Positions 8,725 through 17,561 of a stretch of 64,000 nucleotides of DNA are shown here, piece by piece. The stretch's first letter is position 1. Each line of letters opens with the position of its first letter. This DNA comes from Erysipelotrichaceae bacterium (GTDB taxonomy: Bacteria > Bacillota_I > Bacilli_A > Erysipelotrichales > Erysipelotrichaceae), in the NCBI GenBank assembly GCA_017441765.1, contig JAFRVK010000036.1, forward strand, positions 28,170 to 92,169, in the 5' to 3' direction. The notes below the pieces were generated by a model. That model made no database searches. It worked only from the letters and a program-made list of their open reading frames with translations, and was not told the DNA's origin. A program made the translations under genes and the position numbers.

Positions 8725-10392
8725 TCAATACTCCTTTTCTATCTCATAAGTATCTTTCGCCAGATCGGCTTTCAATGCGACTTTACCTGCGGCATTCTGC
8801 CAGCAGATCATCAACACAGAACCATCACACTCCACATTAATATCCGCATCTTCGGTAAAGATCGGGCAGGTATTGCGGAAACGCAGCAGTTCCAGCTGCT
8901 TCTGAACCACATCTTCCTTCAGCAGCGCTTCGGCATCCTGCAATGATAGGTTGGTCCGGTTGATCTCCTTATGTCCGCCGACACCTGCACGCTTCATCGC
9001 TTCATAGTCGTTCTTTCCGGCAAAAAGATCCAGATACCAGATCTGCGGCTTGCCCGGCATGAACATCTGTATCGCCCGTGCCGTCAGCATTCTCTGATCG
9101 CTCTCACCCAGTGCCGAATAGTAGGTCGCGTTGACCTGATAGTAGACATTCTTGGCGCCATGGAGGTCTTTGACATAGCCTCCTCTGCCGACGACCGCAT
9201 CGATCAGATTCTGTATATCCTCTTCCGGCAGCAAGCCTTTAAGATCCAATAGCGGTATGCCATCGTGGCAGCCCAGCATGTTTACGGTACGGATCCTGTT
9301 TTCCGTGATCTCATCGATCCATTTCTTCAGATAGGTTCCATTCTTTCTTAGGAACGCATCGATCAAGAGACCCGGCAGGAAGAAGTCATAGACCATATAG
9401 CCTTTATCCGCCAGTAGTTTGTATGTCTTCTCTCCATAGGATGCATGGATCTCCGGCAGCAATGTCAAACCTAATCCGGAAGCGATTTCGTCGATCTTCT
9501 GCAAGAGTTCCCAGGTTCCCGGATCATTGAGGAAGTTGCGTTCCCCGACTTCTTTCGGAGCATAGGCGAAGGCATCCAGCCTGACGATCGCAACACCGTA
9601 GTCGGAGAGTTTCTTTAACGTATCGCGGTAGTAATCCCAGACCAGAGGGGACTTGATATTCAGGTCCATCTGACCCAGATAGCTTCGATGCGCATTGAGA
9701 TATTCCTTGATTGCAGGAAGATAGCGGTTCTGATCGCCTAGATCCAGTTCTTCCAGAGATACTTTATTCTCTAATGCTTCATTGACGTTTCTGCTTACAG
9801 ATAAAGCAGTTTCATACTGCATATCCAGTTCCCTGACCAGAGCCAGAGGATCGACCGGATTGTAGATCACTTCCTGATAGAAGGTATTCCAGTAAGGCAC
9901 ATCCCGCCCGTCCGGGAAACGTACCATCAATATAGGCAATCCCGCCTTCCTAAAAAACATGTCTTTGATGATTTCCGGATCCGGTACGATATAGCCTTCC
10001 TCGCTCATCGTTCCATGACCATCCCAGAACTTGTTCCAATCGATAAAGAAATCGCGGTACTTGGATTCATCTCCGTTGCGGATGATGTCCTGGAACTGAT
10101 GGGATAACACAGAAATGTGGTTTAGGATGAAATCCATCATAAGGTCGATATTCAGTTTGTGAAGATCATCGATATCCTGCGGAGAAGCGTAAGTTTCGCT
10201 CAATTCATAATCGATCAGAGAAAAGCCTCTGTCCAGATCCGTATTGAAGACGCTTGGCAGGATGTAGAAGGAACGGAATACATCTTTGAATTCCGGCCGC
10301 TTCAGCAGTGTGACGATATCGGACAGCTTGCCTCCGACTGAATCGGGATAGGCATTCAGCAGGGTCCCGATCCCCATTTTTCTTTGTTCCAT
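8725..10392 (-). CDS. sucrose-phosphorylase-type GH13 glycoside phosphorylase
   Basis: 555 residues aligning over its length with GH13 subfamily 18 retaining phosphorylases. The nucleophile is Asp273 in R-L-D-A-F, the acid/base is Glu314 in L-P-E-I-H, and the stabiliser is Asp377 in G-C-H-D-G-I; the segment Q-V-N-A-T-Y-Y-S-A-L-G is also family-typical. Such enzymes split an alpha-glucoside with phosphate to glucose 1-phosphate. Known members act on sucrose, sucrose 6'-phosphate, glucosylglycerol or glucosylglycerate, and I cannot decide among these by eye. A kinase gene lies directly upstream and could handle the released aglycone. Confidence 0.85.
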   Translation of the reverse strand: MEQRKMGIGTLLNAYPDSVGGKLSDIVTLLKRPEFKDVFRSFYILPSVFNTDLDRGFSLIDYELSETYASPQDIDDLHKLNIDLMMDFILNHISVLSHQFQDIIRNGDESKYRDFFIDWNKFWDGHGTMSEEGYIVPDPEIIKDMFFRKAGLPILMVRFPDGRDVPYWNTFYQEVIYNPVDPLALVRELDMQYETALSVSRNVNEALENKVSLEELDLGDQNRYLPAIKEYLNAHRSYLGQMDLNIKSPLVWDYYRDTLKKLSDYGVAIVRLDAFAYAPKEVGERNFLNDPGTWELLQKIDEIASGLGLTLLPEIHASYGEKTYKLLADKGYMVYDFFLPGLLIDAFLRKNGTYLKKWIDEITENRIRTVNMLGCHDGIPLLDLKGLLPEEDIQNLIDAVVGRGGYVKDLHGAKNVYYQVNATYYSALGESDQRMLTARAIQMFMPGKPQIWYLDLFAGKNDYEAMKRAGVGGHKEINRTNLSLQDAEALLKEDVVQKQLELLRFRNTCPIFTEDADINVECDGSVLMICWQNAAGKVALKADLAKDTYEIEKEY

Positions 10393-10401
10393 AATTGTCT
10401 C

Positions 10402-11313
10402 CTAAAAGGTTTCAGGATCCAGGAAATCACCGCTCTTGGAAAGGATGATCTTCGCTGTCTTGGCCCGTTCCATGAGCTCTGCCTGTTCGATTTCCAGGAC
10501 CATCGTCGTAAACGCAGAATCCGTCTTCCCGTCACGGGCACGCAGACGCCGGTGTTCCCTGGTCTCTTCCGGAGTGGAATTCAGCAGGATCGGAATATCC
10601 ACGCCATGAAGATCCTTGTTGCCGCCATGGGTCCATTCGATGATCAGGACATCGGTATCGCTGAAGTCGATTTCATCGTACCAGCGTTCTTCTTCCGTAC
10701 GTCCCATGCGTTTGAGATAGATCTTCTCCTGAGCGTTTCTAAAGGCTTCCAGGATCGCATTCAGCTGTTCATAGTCCTGTTCCTTCGGCGTTCCTAAATA
10801 ATGGCTCAATGCTTCTCTTCCGGCTTTCTGGTAAGCAGAGAGCCATGGATATTCATTCACCTTGGCAGGATCCGGATCGGTCTCGTTTGCCCAGAGTTCA
10901 TCCAGTGTTTTCTGCACCTCAGGCGTATAGTCTCCCGAAGCGGCCAGCCCTTTCAGACCTTCGCTTCGGAAGATCGACAGACGTTCCGCATCGTTATACA
11001 AAGGGATGCGTCTCGGATAATTGTCTCCTGACAGGACATAAGCCTTGATACCGCTGTCATTCAGATAATATGCAAGTAAAGAAGCAATCTCGCTCTTGCC
11101 TACCCCGGATCCTCCGAATACGGAAAGAACGACCTTGTCTCTGTCTTTGTATCCTTTCAGTTCTTCCAGCAATGCAGGAAAAATCTTTGTCGCTTTATAT
11201 ACATGCTCCTCACCGATCTTGATCTTGTCTCCCGGCATATCGCCATGAGGCATATTCTCCGTCAACGCGGGAGCTTTCCAGTCGGTGATGCGTTCCAGTT
11301 TCTCCTTCAGCAT
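10402..11313 (-). CDS. P-loop kinase of unknown substrate (uridine/adenylylsulfate-kinase fold)
   Basis: A 303-residue protein with Walker A G-G-S-G-V-G-K-S at 67-74, followed by helices and a Y-V-L-S-G-D-N-Y-P-R-R segment that resembles the acceptor side of uridine-kinase and glycerate-kinase-like P-loop kinases. A hydrophobic strand ending L-I-I-E-W-T-H-G-G (about 226-233) is the probable Walker B region. It sits between the GH13 phosphorylase and a CE2-like esterase. No sulfate-assimilation genes are near, so an APS-kinase role is unlikely; phosphorylation of a sugar, polyol or glycerate product is inferred from context only. Confidence 0.65.
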   Translation of the reverse strand: MLKEKLERITDWKAPALTENMPHGDMPGDKIKIGEEHVYKATKIFPALLEELKGYKDRDKVVLSVFGGSGVGKSEIASLLAYYLNDSGIKAYVLSGDNYPRRIPLYNDAERLSIFRSEGLKGLAASGDYTPEVQKTLDELWANETDPDPAKVNEYPWLSAYQKAGREALSHYLGTPKEQDYEQLNAILEAFRNAQEKIYLKRMGRTEEERWYDEIDFSDTDVLIIEWTHGGNKDLHGVDIPILLNSTPEETREHRRLRARDGKTDSAFTTMVLEIEQAELMERAKTAKIILSKSGDFLDPETF

Positions 11314-11314
11314 A

Positions 11315-12403
11315 TCATTCTCCTAAAACGAACTTGCGGATATAGGCAGCCAGTTCCTTGCCCATACGTGCATGCGTCTTGGCCGACGGATGTCCGGCAG
11401 CGCCATATCCTTCGAACATCATATTGATCGGAATATATTCGAAGCAGCAGATCTTCTCATCTCCTGTTTCCGATTTGATCTCATTCACGACATCACGGAT
11501 ATGATAGTAGAGATAGTAATCCATCGAACCCAGGCTGCAGCAGATATAGGTATCTGGACCGTTCAGCTCTCTTACCTGTTGAACGAATGCCTTGTACTGT
11601 TTGTGGAACCAGTTCTCCATTGCTTCGATCTGATTGAAATCACGATAGAAACGGATCGGGTTGGAATCGTTGGTGCCCAGGTTGATCACGACGATATCGT
11701 TGTGATGTTTCTTGAAATCCCAGTCTTCGAGATCCTTGCCGTACTTCTTGGCATACATCTCATCGGTGTAGCGGTAGATGTCGTCCATCGCGTGCATCGG
11801 GAACATCGGGTGTTCCGGGTTGGAGGCGCTGATTCCGGATTCGCAGACCATCGAGAAATCATAACCCAGTTCCCTGGCAGCCAGCGCTCCATAAGTGATC
11901 CAGCCGTTCTCTTCCATCGTTTTGAATTCGAAAGCGTTGTTCGGAGCTTCGTTTCCGTAACCACAGGTGATCGAATCGCCGATAATCTCCATGACCGGTC
12001 TGTCATCTTCGACTTTAAAGATTTCGCCGTCGGTTTCCAGTTCTGCGAACGCCATTTTGCCTCTGGCATTTTCCGAAAGTTTCATGACACGCAAGGTCTC
12101 GCTCTTTTCTTCCGTGCTCTCCCAGAGGGTGACCCACTGTTCGCTTTCTCTGCATTCATAACGGAAGGTCAGTTCATCCCCGATCGCTACGGCAACACAA
12201 GGCCAGTCTGCCGGCGGCTGAGGCATGCCGGGGAAACCCTCGAGTTGATCGGAATCCGCCAGGATTCTCGCTTTCAGATAGGTTCCCTTGACACCCAGGC
12301 TGAAACCGGAACAGGACCAGTCGCAGTATAAGGCCTGTTTCTCTTCATCATAGACAGTACGTCCATGGATCTTCAGCAAGGGCATGATTTCTTTGATCAG
12401 CAT
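11315..12403 (-). CDS. CE2-like SGNH carbohydrate esterase
   Basis: 362 residues: an N-terminal beta-sandwich (about 1-135) followed by an SGNH hydrolase domain, the architecture of carbohydrate esterase family 2 acetyl esterases. Block I is I-G-D-S-I-T-C-G with Ser144, block III is N-L-G-T-N-D-S, and the catalytic histidine is in G-H-P-S-A-K-T-H near the end. It lacks a signal peptide, so deacylation should occur in the cytoplasm after oligosaccharide uptake. A strong GGAGGAG ribosome site fixes the start. Confidence 0.82.
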   Translation of the reverse strand: MLIKEIMPLLKIHGRTVYDEEKQALYCDWSCSGFSLGVKGTYLKARILADSDQLEGFPGMPQPPADWPCVAVAIGDELTFRYECRESEQWVTLWESTEEKSETLRVMKLSENARGKMAFAELETDGEIFKVEDDRPVMEIIGDSITCGYGNEAPNNAFEFKTMEENGWITYGALAARELGYDFSMVCESGISASNPEHPMFPMHAMDDIYRYTDEMYAKKYGKDLEDWDFKKHHNDIVVINLGTNDSNPIRFYRDFNQIEAMENWFHKQYKAFVQQVRELNGPDTYICCSLGSMDYYLYYHIRDVVNEIKSETGDEKICCFEYIPINMMFEGYGAAGHPSAKTHARMGKELAAYIRKFVLGE

Positions 12404-12406
12404 TCT

Positions 12407-13273
12407 TTATTCTCCTCCTTTGACGATAAAGTCATACATATCTTCACTTGGTACATAAGTCACTTCAAGTTCGTTCTTTAACAGTTCACTCAGCCAGTCT
12501 TTCATGTATCTCATTCCAAGCTCTTCCCAGTTGAAATGCCCGATACAGATGGCTGCTTTATTCTTGCCCAGCTGCTTCGCATCACGGATATAGGACAAGA
12601 CCGTCCAGTCAGTGACCTCACCCGGAATGATGAGATCGACATCCTTTTCCAGCGATTCGATGATGCTGACCGAATACTCTCCGGTCCGTCCGTCTTTCTT
12701 GTGATACTCGTTCGGGAACAGATGTCCGACCAGAGCGATCTTTCTGACAACGGCTTCCGGATCACCGACGATACGTGCCCCGTTGAGTCCGATCTTTTCG
12801 ATCAGTTCCTTTGCAACATCTTTCACTTTCATCGGTTGCACATCGATGATGAAATGTGCAAACAGACCGGTATCGAGATCCACATGGGAATTCTCTTCCC
12901 AACCCATATACTTCAGTACGCCGGTAAAAATGGCATCCGGCTGATGGGCATGCATATGATCGTGATCGCGCCAGATGGCGATCCCATGTTCATCGAGCAG
13001 TTTCCGCTTTTCCTCGTAGACTTCGTTCGGAAAGTCTACGAACCATCCGTTCTGATCTGCCGAAGTATAGAAGGTCGGTTCATGGACCACGATCAGGTTC
13101 GCATTCAGTTCGATCGCCTTGCGGATGACATTGATGGTCGGAACCATCGCCGTGACCACTCCGGTACATTCCGCTTCCGGATCGCCGCACTTGTAGGCAT
13201 CGCAGCCATCGTAGCTGTCCGGAAAACGGGGATGGTAATCAAGGATCTTGTTGATGACGTCTTTAATTTTCAT
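12407..13273 (-). CDS. Nif3-like dinuclear metal-centre protein
   Basis: 288 residues with the metal-ligand pattern of the Nif3/DUF34 family: V-V-H-E-P-T-F near residue 63 and the cluster D-H-D-H-M-H-A-H near 105. The family is widespread and lacks a confirmed general function; some members are called GTP cyclohydrolase I type 2 without firm support. Its place inside a glycoside-ester operon, four bases after one SGNH esterase and two before another, argues for a metal-dependent hydrolase role on the same substrate rather than housekeeping. Confidence 0.8.
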   Translation of the reverse strand: MKIKDVINKILDYHPRFPDSYDGCDAYKCGDPEAECTGVVTAMVPTINVIRKAIELNANLIVVHEPTFYTSADQNGWFVDFPNEVYEEKRKLLDEHGIAIWRDHDHMHAHQPDAIFTGVLKYMGWEENSHVDLDTGLFAHFIIDVQPMKVKDVAKELIEKIGLNGARIVGDPEAVVRKIALVGHLFPNEYHKKDGRTGEYSVSIIESLEKDVDLIIPGEVTDWTVLSYIRDAKQLGKNKAAICIGHFNWEELGMRYMKDWLSELLKNELEVTYVPSEDMYDFIVKGGE

Positions 13274-13275
13274 CG

Positions 13276-14805
13276 TTACACCTCACAGGTAAAGCCAAAG
13301 GCCGGCTGACCTTCGGAATTATACAAGACCGCAACACAGTAATTGCTGTAGCAGTAAGAAACAGTTACTTTTTCTGTGAAGAAACCTTTCAGGATCAGTT
13401 CATCTTTGTCTGTTTCATAATCATAATCGATGGCCCGATCCTGTTCTTCAAGGAACAGATATTTTTTCAGGTCTCCTGCTGTTTTCAGACCATCGGCACA
13501 GTGATCGAAACGGATCACGATCCGATGCTCTTCTCTTCTGGCTTCCACGAAACGCGGACAGTCTGCGGTCAGTGATTCATCGCCATAGCTGTGTTTCATT
13601 ACGATGCGTCCAAGCCGTTCACCGACGATCTTCTTGTGACGGGGATGGATATTGTATTCTTCTCCGGCATCCAGGATACAGATCTCGTAGACTTCAGGCA
13701 GGGCCTTGGAAGCGGCATACTGTTTCTCACGCATGATGTGATAGCGTTTCGCTGCCGTGATGCCGACACCCCGGAATGGAGCCAGTTCTACCTGATAGAA
13801 AGGCAGTTCTTCCTTCCATAACTTGCGCCAGCTTCGGATCATCGTTATCATGCTTTCATCGTAACAGTCGATCCTCTCTCGGGCGTCATCATCCTCTCCC
13901 TGATACCACAGGAAGCCTCTGATCGCATACGGAGCGACTTTCTTCAGCATATTCTCATACAAAGCGGAATGTTTCACTGCCGATAACGGAGAGATCGTAA
14001 AGGCATTCCAGAGGCTCGGATCCGGCTTCGGCATACTTCCCAAATTCTTGAAGAATTCACTCATGTCTTCACCCATCATGAACCTGTCGTTGAATTCCTG
14101 CATCTCTTTGGTAGGAAGAGGCACAGGCTTGGCTGCGCTCTCATAGTATTTGCGTAAATCGATCTGTTTCAGGCTTTCTTCGTATTCCTCGAAGATGGGT
14201 CTGAGTTTCTCGTTTGCTTCGAGATCTTCCAGAGCCGTCCAGGCTGCCGCAGGCGTTCCGCCCCAGTTGCAGCTGATGATCCCGACAGGAACCTTCAGTT
14301 TCTCGCGCAGGATCCTGCCCATATACATTCCTACCGCACTGAACATGATCCGTTCATCTTCCTCTTTCCAGCGTCTCCAGAAGCCGTGTTCAGGAAGGAT
14401 TTCTTTTTCCTGATAGCCCAAAAAAGGCGTCTGCGGGCAGGTGAAGCAGCGCAGATATTCGTCATCTTCTGTGCTTAAAGCTTCCTCACGGTCAAAATCA
14501 TATTTGAGGATGAACTCCATATTGGACTGACCGCCTGCCAGCCAGACTTCACCGATCGCGATATCTCTGAAGCAGATCTCTTCATCCAGCTTTTTTGATT
14601 TTACGATGAGCGTAGTCTTATCAATCGCTTCCATCGGATCGAAGCACACTTCAAAACGGCCATTCACGGTTTCTGTCTTTTTTTCAACGCCGTTCAATGC
14701 GACAGTGATCTCATCATTATTGACGGAAGTCCCCCAGACAGGAATGTTCTTCCCTTGCTGCAGGACCATGTGCTCGCCAAATAATTGACCCAACTGGAGT
14801 TTCAT
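13276..14805 (-). CDS. sialate-O-acetylesterase-family SGNH esterase
   Basis: 509 residues starting with a beta-rich domain containing the family-typical F-G-E-H-M-V-L-Q-Q segment, then the block-I motif G-G-Q-S-N-M with Ser94. The later N-W-G-G-T-P-A-A-A-W and L-W-Y-Q-G-E-D-D segments are also typical of this family (SASA), which removes O-acetyl groups from sugars. No signal peptide is visible. The name does not prove a sialic-acid substrate; no sialate lyase or transporter lies in this operon, so acetylated plant or host glycans are equally possible. Confidence 0.82.
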   Translation of the reverse strand: MKLQLGQLFGEHMVLQQGKNIPVWGTSVNNDEITVALNGVEKKTETVNGRFEVCFDPMEAIDKTTLIVKSKKLDEEICFRDIAIGEVWLAGGQSNMEFILKYDFDREEALSTEDDEYLRCFTCPQTPFLGYQEKEILPEHGFWRRWKEEDERIMFSAVGMYMGRILREKLKVPVGIISCNWGGTPAAAWTALEDLEANEKLRPIFEEYEESLKQIDLRKYYESAAKPVPLPTKEMQEFNDRFMMGEDMSEFFKNLGSMPKPDPSLWNAFTISPLSAVKHSALYENMLKKVAPYAIRGFLWYQGEDDDARERIDCYDESMITMIRSWRKLWKEELPFYQVELAPFRGVGITAAKRYHIMREKQYAASKALPEVYEICILDAGEEYNIHPRHKKIVGERLGRIVMKHSYGDESLTADCPRFVEARREEHRIVIRFDHCADGLKTAGDLKKYLFLEEQDRAIDYDYETDKDELILKGFFTEKVTVSYCYSNYCVAVLYNSEGQPAFGFTCEV

Positions 14806-15666
14806 TTATAAGATCCTTCCCTCGACATCCTTAAAGAAACGGTCGCAGTCTCTTGCGGTCAGTTCCGGCATTTCATCCGCGCCGCCATGACCGAGATGCT
14901 GATACATGAGATACTGCGCACCAGGGATCACTTTTGCGACTTCCAAAGCCGCTTCCGGTGTTGCCAGCGGATCAAGACCGCCTTCCCAGATCATGACCGG
15001 GAAATTGATCTCATGCAGCCTCTCCAGCAATTCTTCCTGAGATTTCGCTTCACATCCTGTCATGTCCCCCAGCATCGGCAGGGCGAACTCTTCTTCCTTG
15101 CGATGCATTAGGATATCCAGGTGTTCCTCGAAATTCGCCTGGCGTCTAGCCAACCGTTCAGGATTGCTTGTTGGCCAGGTTTCGATCCATGCGGTCTTGC
15201 GCAGCTGTTCCTCATTGCCTACGAATTCTTTTGCACGGTCTCTCATCTTTGCCAGAGGCGCAGGCAGATCACGCTGTTCATGGTACTGGGTGATGCCGTC
15301 GCAGCAGACATAAGCACGGATCAGTTCCGGATTATGGAACGCGATATACCAGCTTGCCCAGTTTCCGTGGGAGATGCCCGTATAGTAGAAGGATGGGATA
15401 TTCATCGCTTCCGCAAAAGCCATCAGATCCTCGCCCCAGATCTTGGCATAATCTCTTCTGGTCTGATCGAAGATATGCTCGGACTCGCCATAGCCTCTCA
15501 TATAGACCAGGAAGCAATGATAATCATAAGGCGGCTGTCCCAGCAGCGCCATATGGGAATCTTTAAAGAAGAAATTCTGGGTCGACAGCAGATATTTATC
15601 GCCGCTGCCATATTCCCTATAAGCTAACGTAACGCCATTGACTTTGATCGTTTTGATTTCGTGCAT
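14806..15666 (-). CDS. alpha/beta-fold hydrolase (first gene of the operon)
   Basis: The frame stays open to an upstream ATG at 15726, but the ATG at 15666 is preceded by AAGGGG and begins at the conserved beta-strand, giving 286 residues. The nucleophile elbow is G-I-S-H-G with Ser99, and the C-terminal G-H-G-G-A-D probably contributes the catalytic histidine. It belongs to the classical proline-iminopeptidase/esterase-like group. Stop and next start are adjacent (TAAATG), so the seven genes down to 7074 appear co-transcribed. Confidence 0.8.
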   Translation of the reverse strand: MHEIKTIKVNGVTLAYREYGSGDKYLLSTQNFFFKDSHMALLGQPPYDYHCFLVYMRGYGESEHIFDQTRRDYAKIWGEDLMAFAEAMNIPSFYYTGISHGNWASWYIAFHNPELIRAYVCCDGITQYHEQRDLPAPLAKMRDRAKEFVGNEEQLRKTAWIETWPTSNPERLARRQANFEEHLDILMHRKEEEFALPMLGDMTGCEAKSQEELLERLHEINFPVMIWEGGLDPLATPEAALEVAKVIPGAQYLMYQHLGHGGADEMPELTARDCDRFFKDVEGRIL

Positions 15667-15761
15667 AATAAAACCCCTTTTCTTTTCATCCTCAGCATAA
15701 CAATCCCTTCTTTTCAAAAAAATCAAAATAAATGCATTGTTTTATAATTTTCTCTTCTTAC

Positions 15762-15784
15762 AAAAAAGCTATCCTCTAGGGATA
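15762..15784 (-). terminator. terminator of the lipoprotein gene
   Basis: TATCC (15770-15774) pairs with GGATA (15780-15784); the minus strand continues GCTTTTTTG. The stem is short, so termination may be partial. Confidence 0.55.
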
Positions 15785-15811
15785 ACTCTCTGCAAGTCTA
15801 TTTATCTTGAT

Positions 15812-17383
15812 CTATTCTTCTTTTGTCCAATGTGCGTACACATTGAAATTGCCATTCTTGACATCGATCGAATCATCGATCTTCGTGCCGCCTCTTGCCT
15901 GGTCGTACCAGCCTTCAAAGACATAGCCGTCTCTGACAGGTTCTTCCGGAAGTTTGTAAGAGATCGAAGAAAGATTATATGTATTCAAGGTAGAATCATA
16001 GAAAGCTTCGTTCTCGGCTGTAAAATCTGTCGCTTCCTTGCCGTCTTCCAGCTGCAGTTCGGAGATCCAGATCGTACCCGCCTTATCTGCATAAAGATGC
16101 ATATAGTAGTCATACGCGACTTTCTTGTCCATGCGGATCGTATACTTCTGCCAGTAAGGGGTCAAAGTGACGCTTCTGGCATCCGTGGTGCTTTCATAGC
16201 CCCAACGGAAATACAGATTGGTATCCTTACTGTCAGCTTTCGCATAGAAGCTCAATGTCATCGGTCTATCATCACCGACATAATCGCCGTGGTTCGATGC
16301 GCCCATCGTCAGAGTCTTGATAATGACAGACTTATCTGCTGCGCCTGCCTGATGATTCTCAATCTTCAAAGAGTTACAGCCATCATGTTTCTCATTCTCA
16401 TCAACAGAAAGCGTCTGATAAACGGAATCGCTGCTGAAATAATACTCTTGATCCAATTCCCTGAAATCAGACCCATAGACATAATTCTTATTGCTGTAAT
16501 TGAGATAGGCATTCAACACGAATGTCGCCTGGTAACACGGACGGACGAAGATCGTCGTATAGATATTCAGTTCATGACCGATATTGAAGATGCCGTTGAC
16601 CGGATTCACGGAACGATCGATCGTCCGGATATGTAGAAGATCTGCCCCTTGTCCGCCATCGACTGTTGAAATCTTGTTGATGGAACTGTTATCTGAACGC
16701 ATCATGCCCACATGGTAGCCATTGCCATCACTGTACTTGGCATACTGCTTCATCGACATATCCGCGCTGGATATCAGGCCAAAGAAAACGACATCTCCTT
16801 TTCTTGGCGCATAATTATGATTCAGGAGATCTTTCCAGGTATAAGCTTCGCACTTATAGTTCAGTTCCCCTGTGCTCTCATTGACGAAATTAAAGCAGCT
16901 GCTGCCTGCGGCCGCGATCGGCGTATAACGATAATGGACTCCGCTTCTCAAACCGGCAGCTCCCAACGCTTCAGAGACCATGCGTGCGCACATGCCTTCC
17001 TGAAGCTGATCCACACGATCCATCATCCACTGCAGAGCCGTATCCCGCTGTTCCGTTTCCATGCCTGCGACTCTCTTGTCTCCCTGTGACAGATAAAGAT
17101 GCAGATCGTCATATAGCAGACTGTCTGACACAGGATTCGACAAAGATAGGAGCTTTAGATTGACGGAATAATCATTCTGCAGCAGAAGGACATCGCTCAT
17201 GCAGAAATCTTCGGTATCCTGACCATCGTCTTCCTGATAAGGAACAGCTCCATTGTCGGGTAAAACAGATGTGTCGTTATTTGTGTTGCAGGCACAACAG
17301 AGACATAACAAAAATGCGCTTAAGCAGAAACGTAAACTGGTTTTCAGGATATCTGTCAAAGTCTTTTTCAAAGTGTCCGACAC
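15812..17383 (-). CDS. modular surface lipoprotein: cysteine-peptidase-like, carbohydrate-binding-like and InlB-type repeat
   Basis: 523 residues. An N-terminal hydrophobic segment (about 17-31) ends in a cysteine-rich stretch, with Cys32 the likely lipidated residue although the lipobox is unusual. Residues about 130-260 look like an NlpC/P60- or CHAP-type amidase: G-M-C-A-R with Cys132, K-G-D-V-V-F-F and Y-H-V-G-M. Residues about 320-460 resemble a carbohydrate-binding jelly roll. The end (about 475-520) matches a Listeria/Bacteroides repeat: R-D-G-Y-V-F-E-G-W-Y-D and A-H-W-T-K. A wall- or glycan-acting surface role is inferred. Confidence 0.65.
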   Translation of the reverse strand: MSDTLKKTLTDILKTSLRFCLSAFLLCLCCACNTNNDTSVLPDNGAVPYQEDDGQDTEDFCMSDVLLLQNDYSVNLKLLSLSNPVSDSLLYDDLHLYLSQGDKRVAGMETEQRDTALQWMMDRVDQLQEGMCARMVSEALGAAGLRSGVHYRYTPIAAAGSSCFNFVNESTGELNYKCEAYTWKDLLNHNYAPRKGDVVFFGLISSADMSMKQYAKYSDGNGYHVGMMRSDNSSINKISTVDGGQGADLLHIRTIDRSVNPVNGIFNIGHELNIYTTIFVRPCYQATFVLNAYLNYSNKNYVYGSDFRELDQEYYFSSDSVYQTLSVDENEKHDGCNSLKIENHQAGAADKSVIIKTLTMGASNHGDYVGDDRPMTLSFYAKADSKDTNLYFRWGYESTTDARSVTLTPYWQKYTIRMDKKVAYDYYMHLYADKAGTIWISELQLEDGKEATDFTAENEAFYDSTLNTYNLSSISYKLPEEPVRDGYVFEGWYDQARGGTKIDDSIDVKNGNFNVYAHWTKEE

Positions 17384-17454
17384 AAAAACCTCCGACTTTC
17401 CGTCTAATACTATATTATCGTTTTTTTGATCATCTGTTTCAAGGAAATTACCTC

Positions 17455-17470
17455 ATGTAAACCGTTACAT
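17455..17470. promoter_or_regulatory. cre-like/LacI-type palindrome
   Basis: ATGTAA and TTACAT flank a 4-base centre ACCG. It resembles catabolite-responsive elements except for one centre position. It lies between the lipoprotein promoter region and the MsmX leader, where catabolite control would make sense. A second, 8-bp inverted repeat (TAAACTGT 17475-17482, ACAGTTTA 17506-17513) follows. Confidence 0.35.
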
Positions 17471-17561
17471 TAGATAAACTGTAAGATAAACTTTTTTTCA
17501 AAAGCACAGTTTACTTATTTACAAGCCTTCTTGATTTATGAATTGGCATAATTATCTTAGA

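Noticed and set aside
10402..11313. Adenylylsulfate kinase
   Set aside because: Only the P-loop fold is shared; no sulfate-assimilation genes are near and the context is glycoside breakdown.
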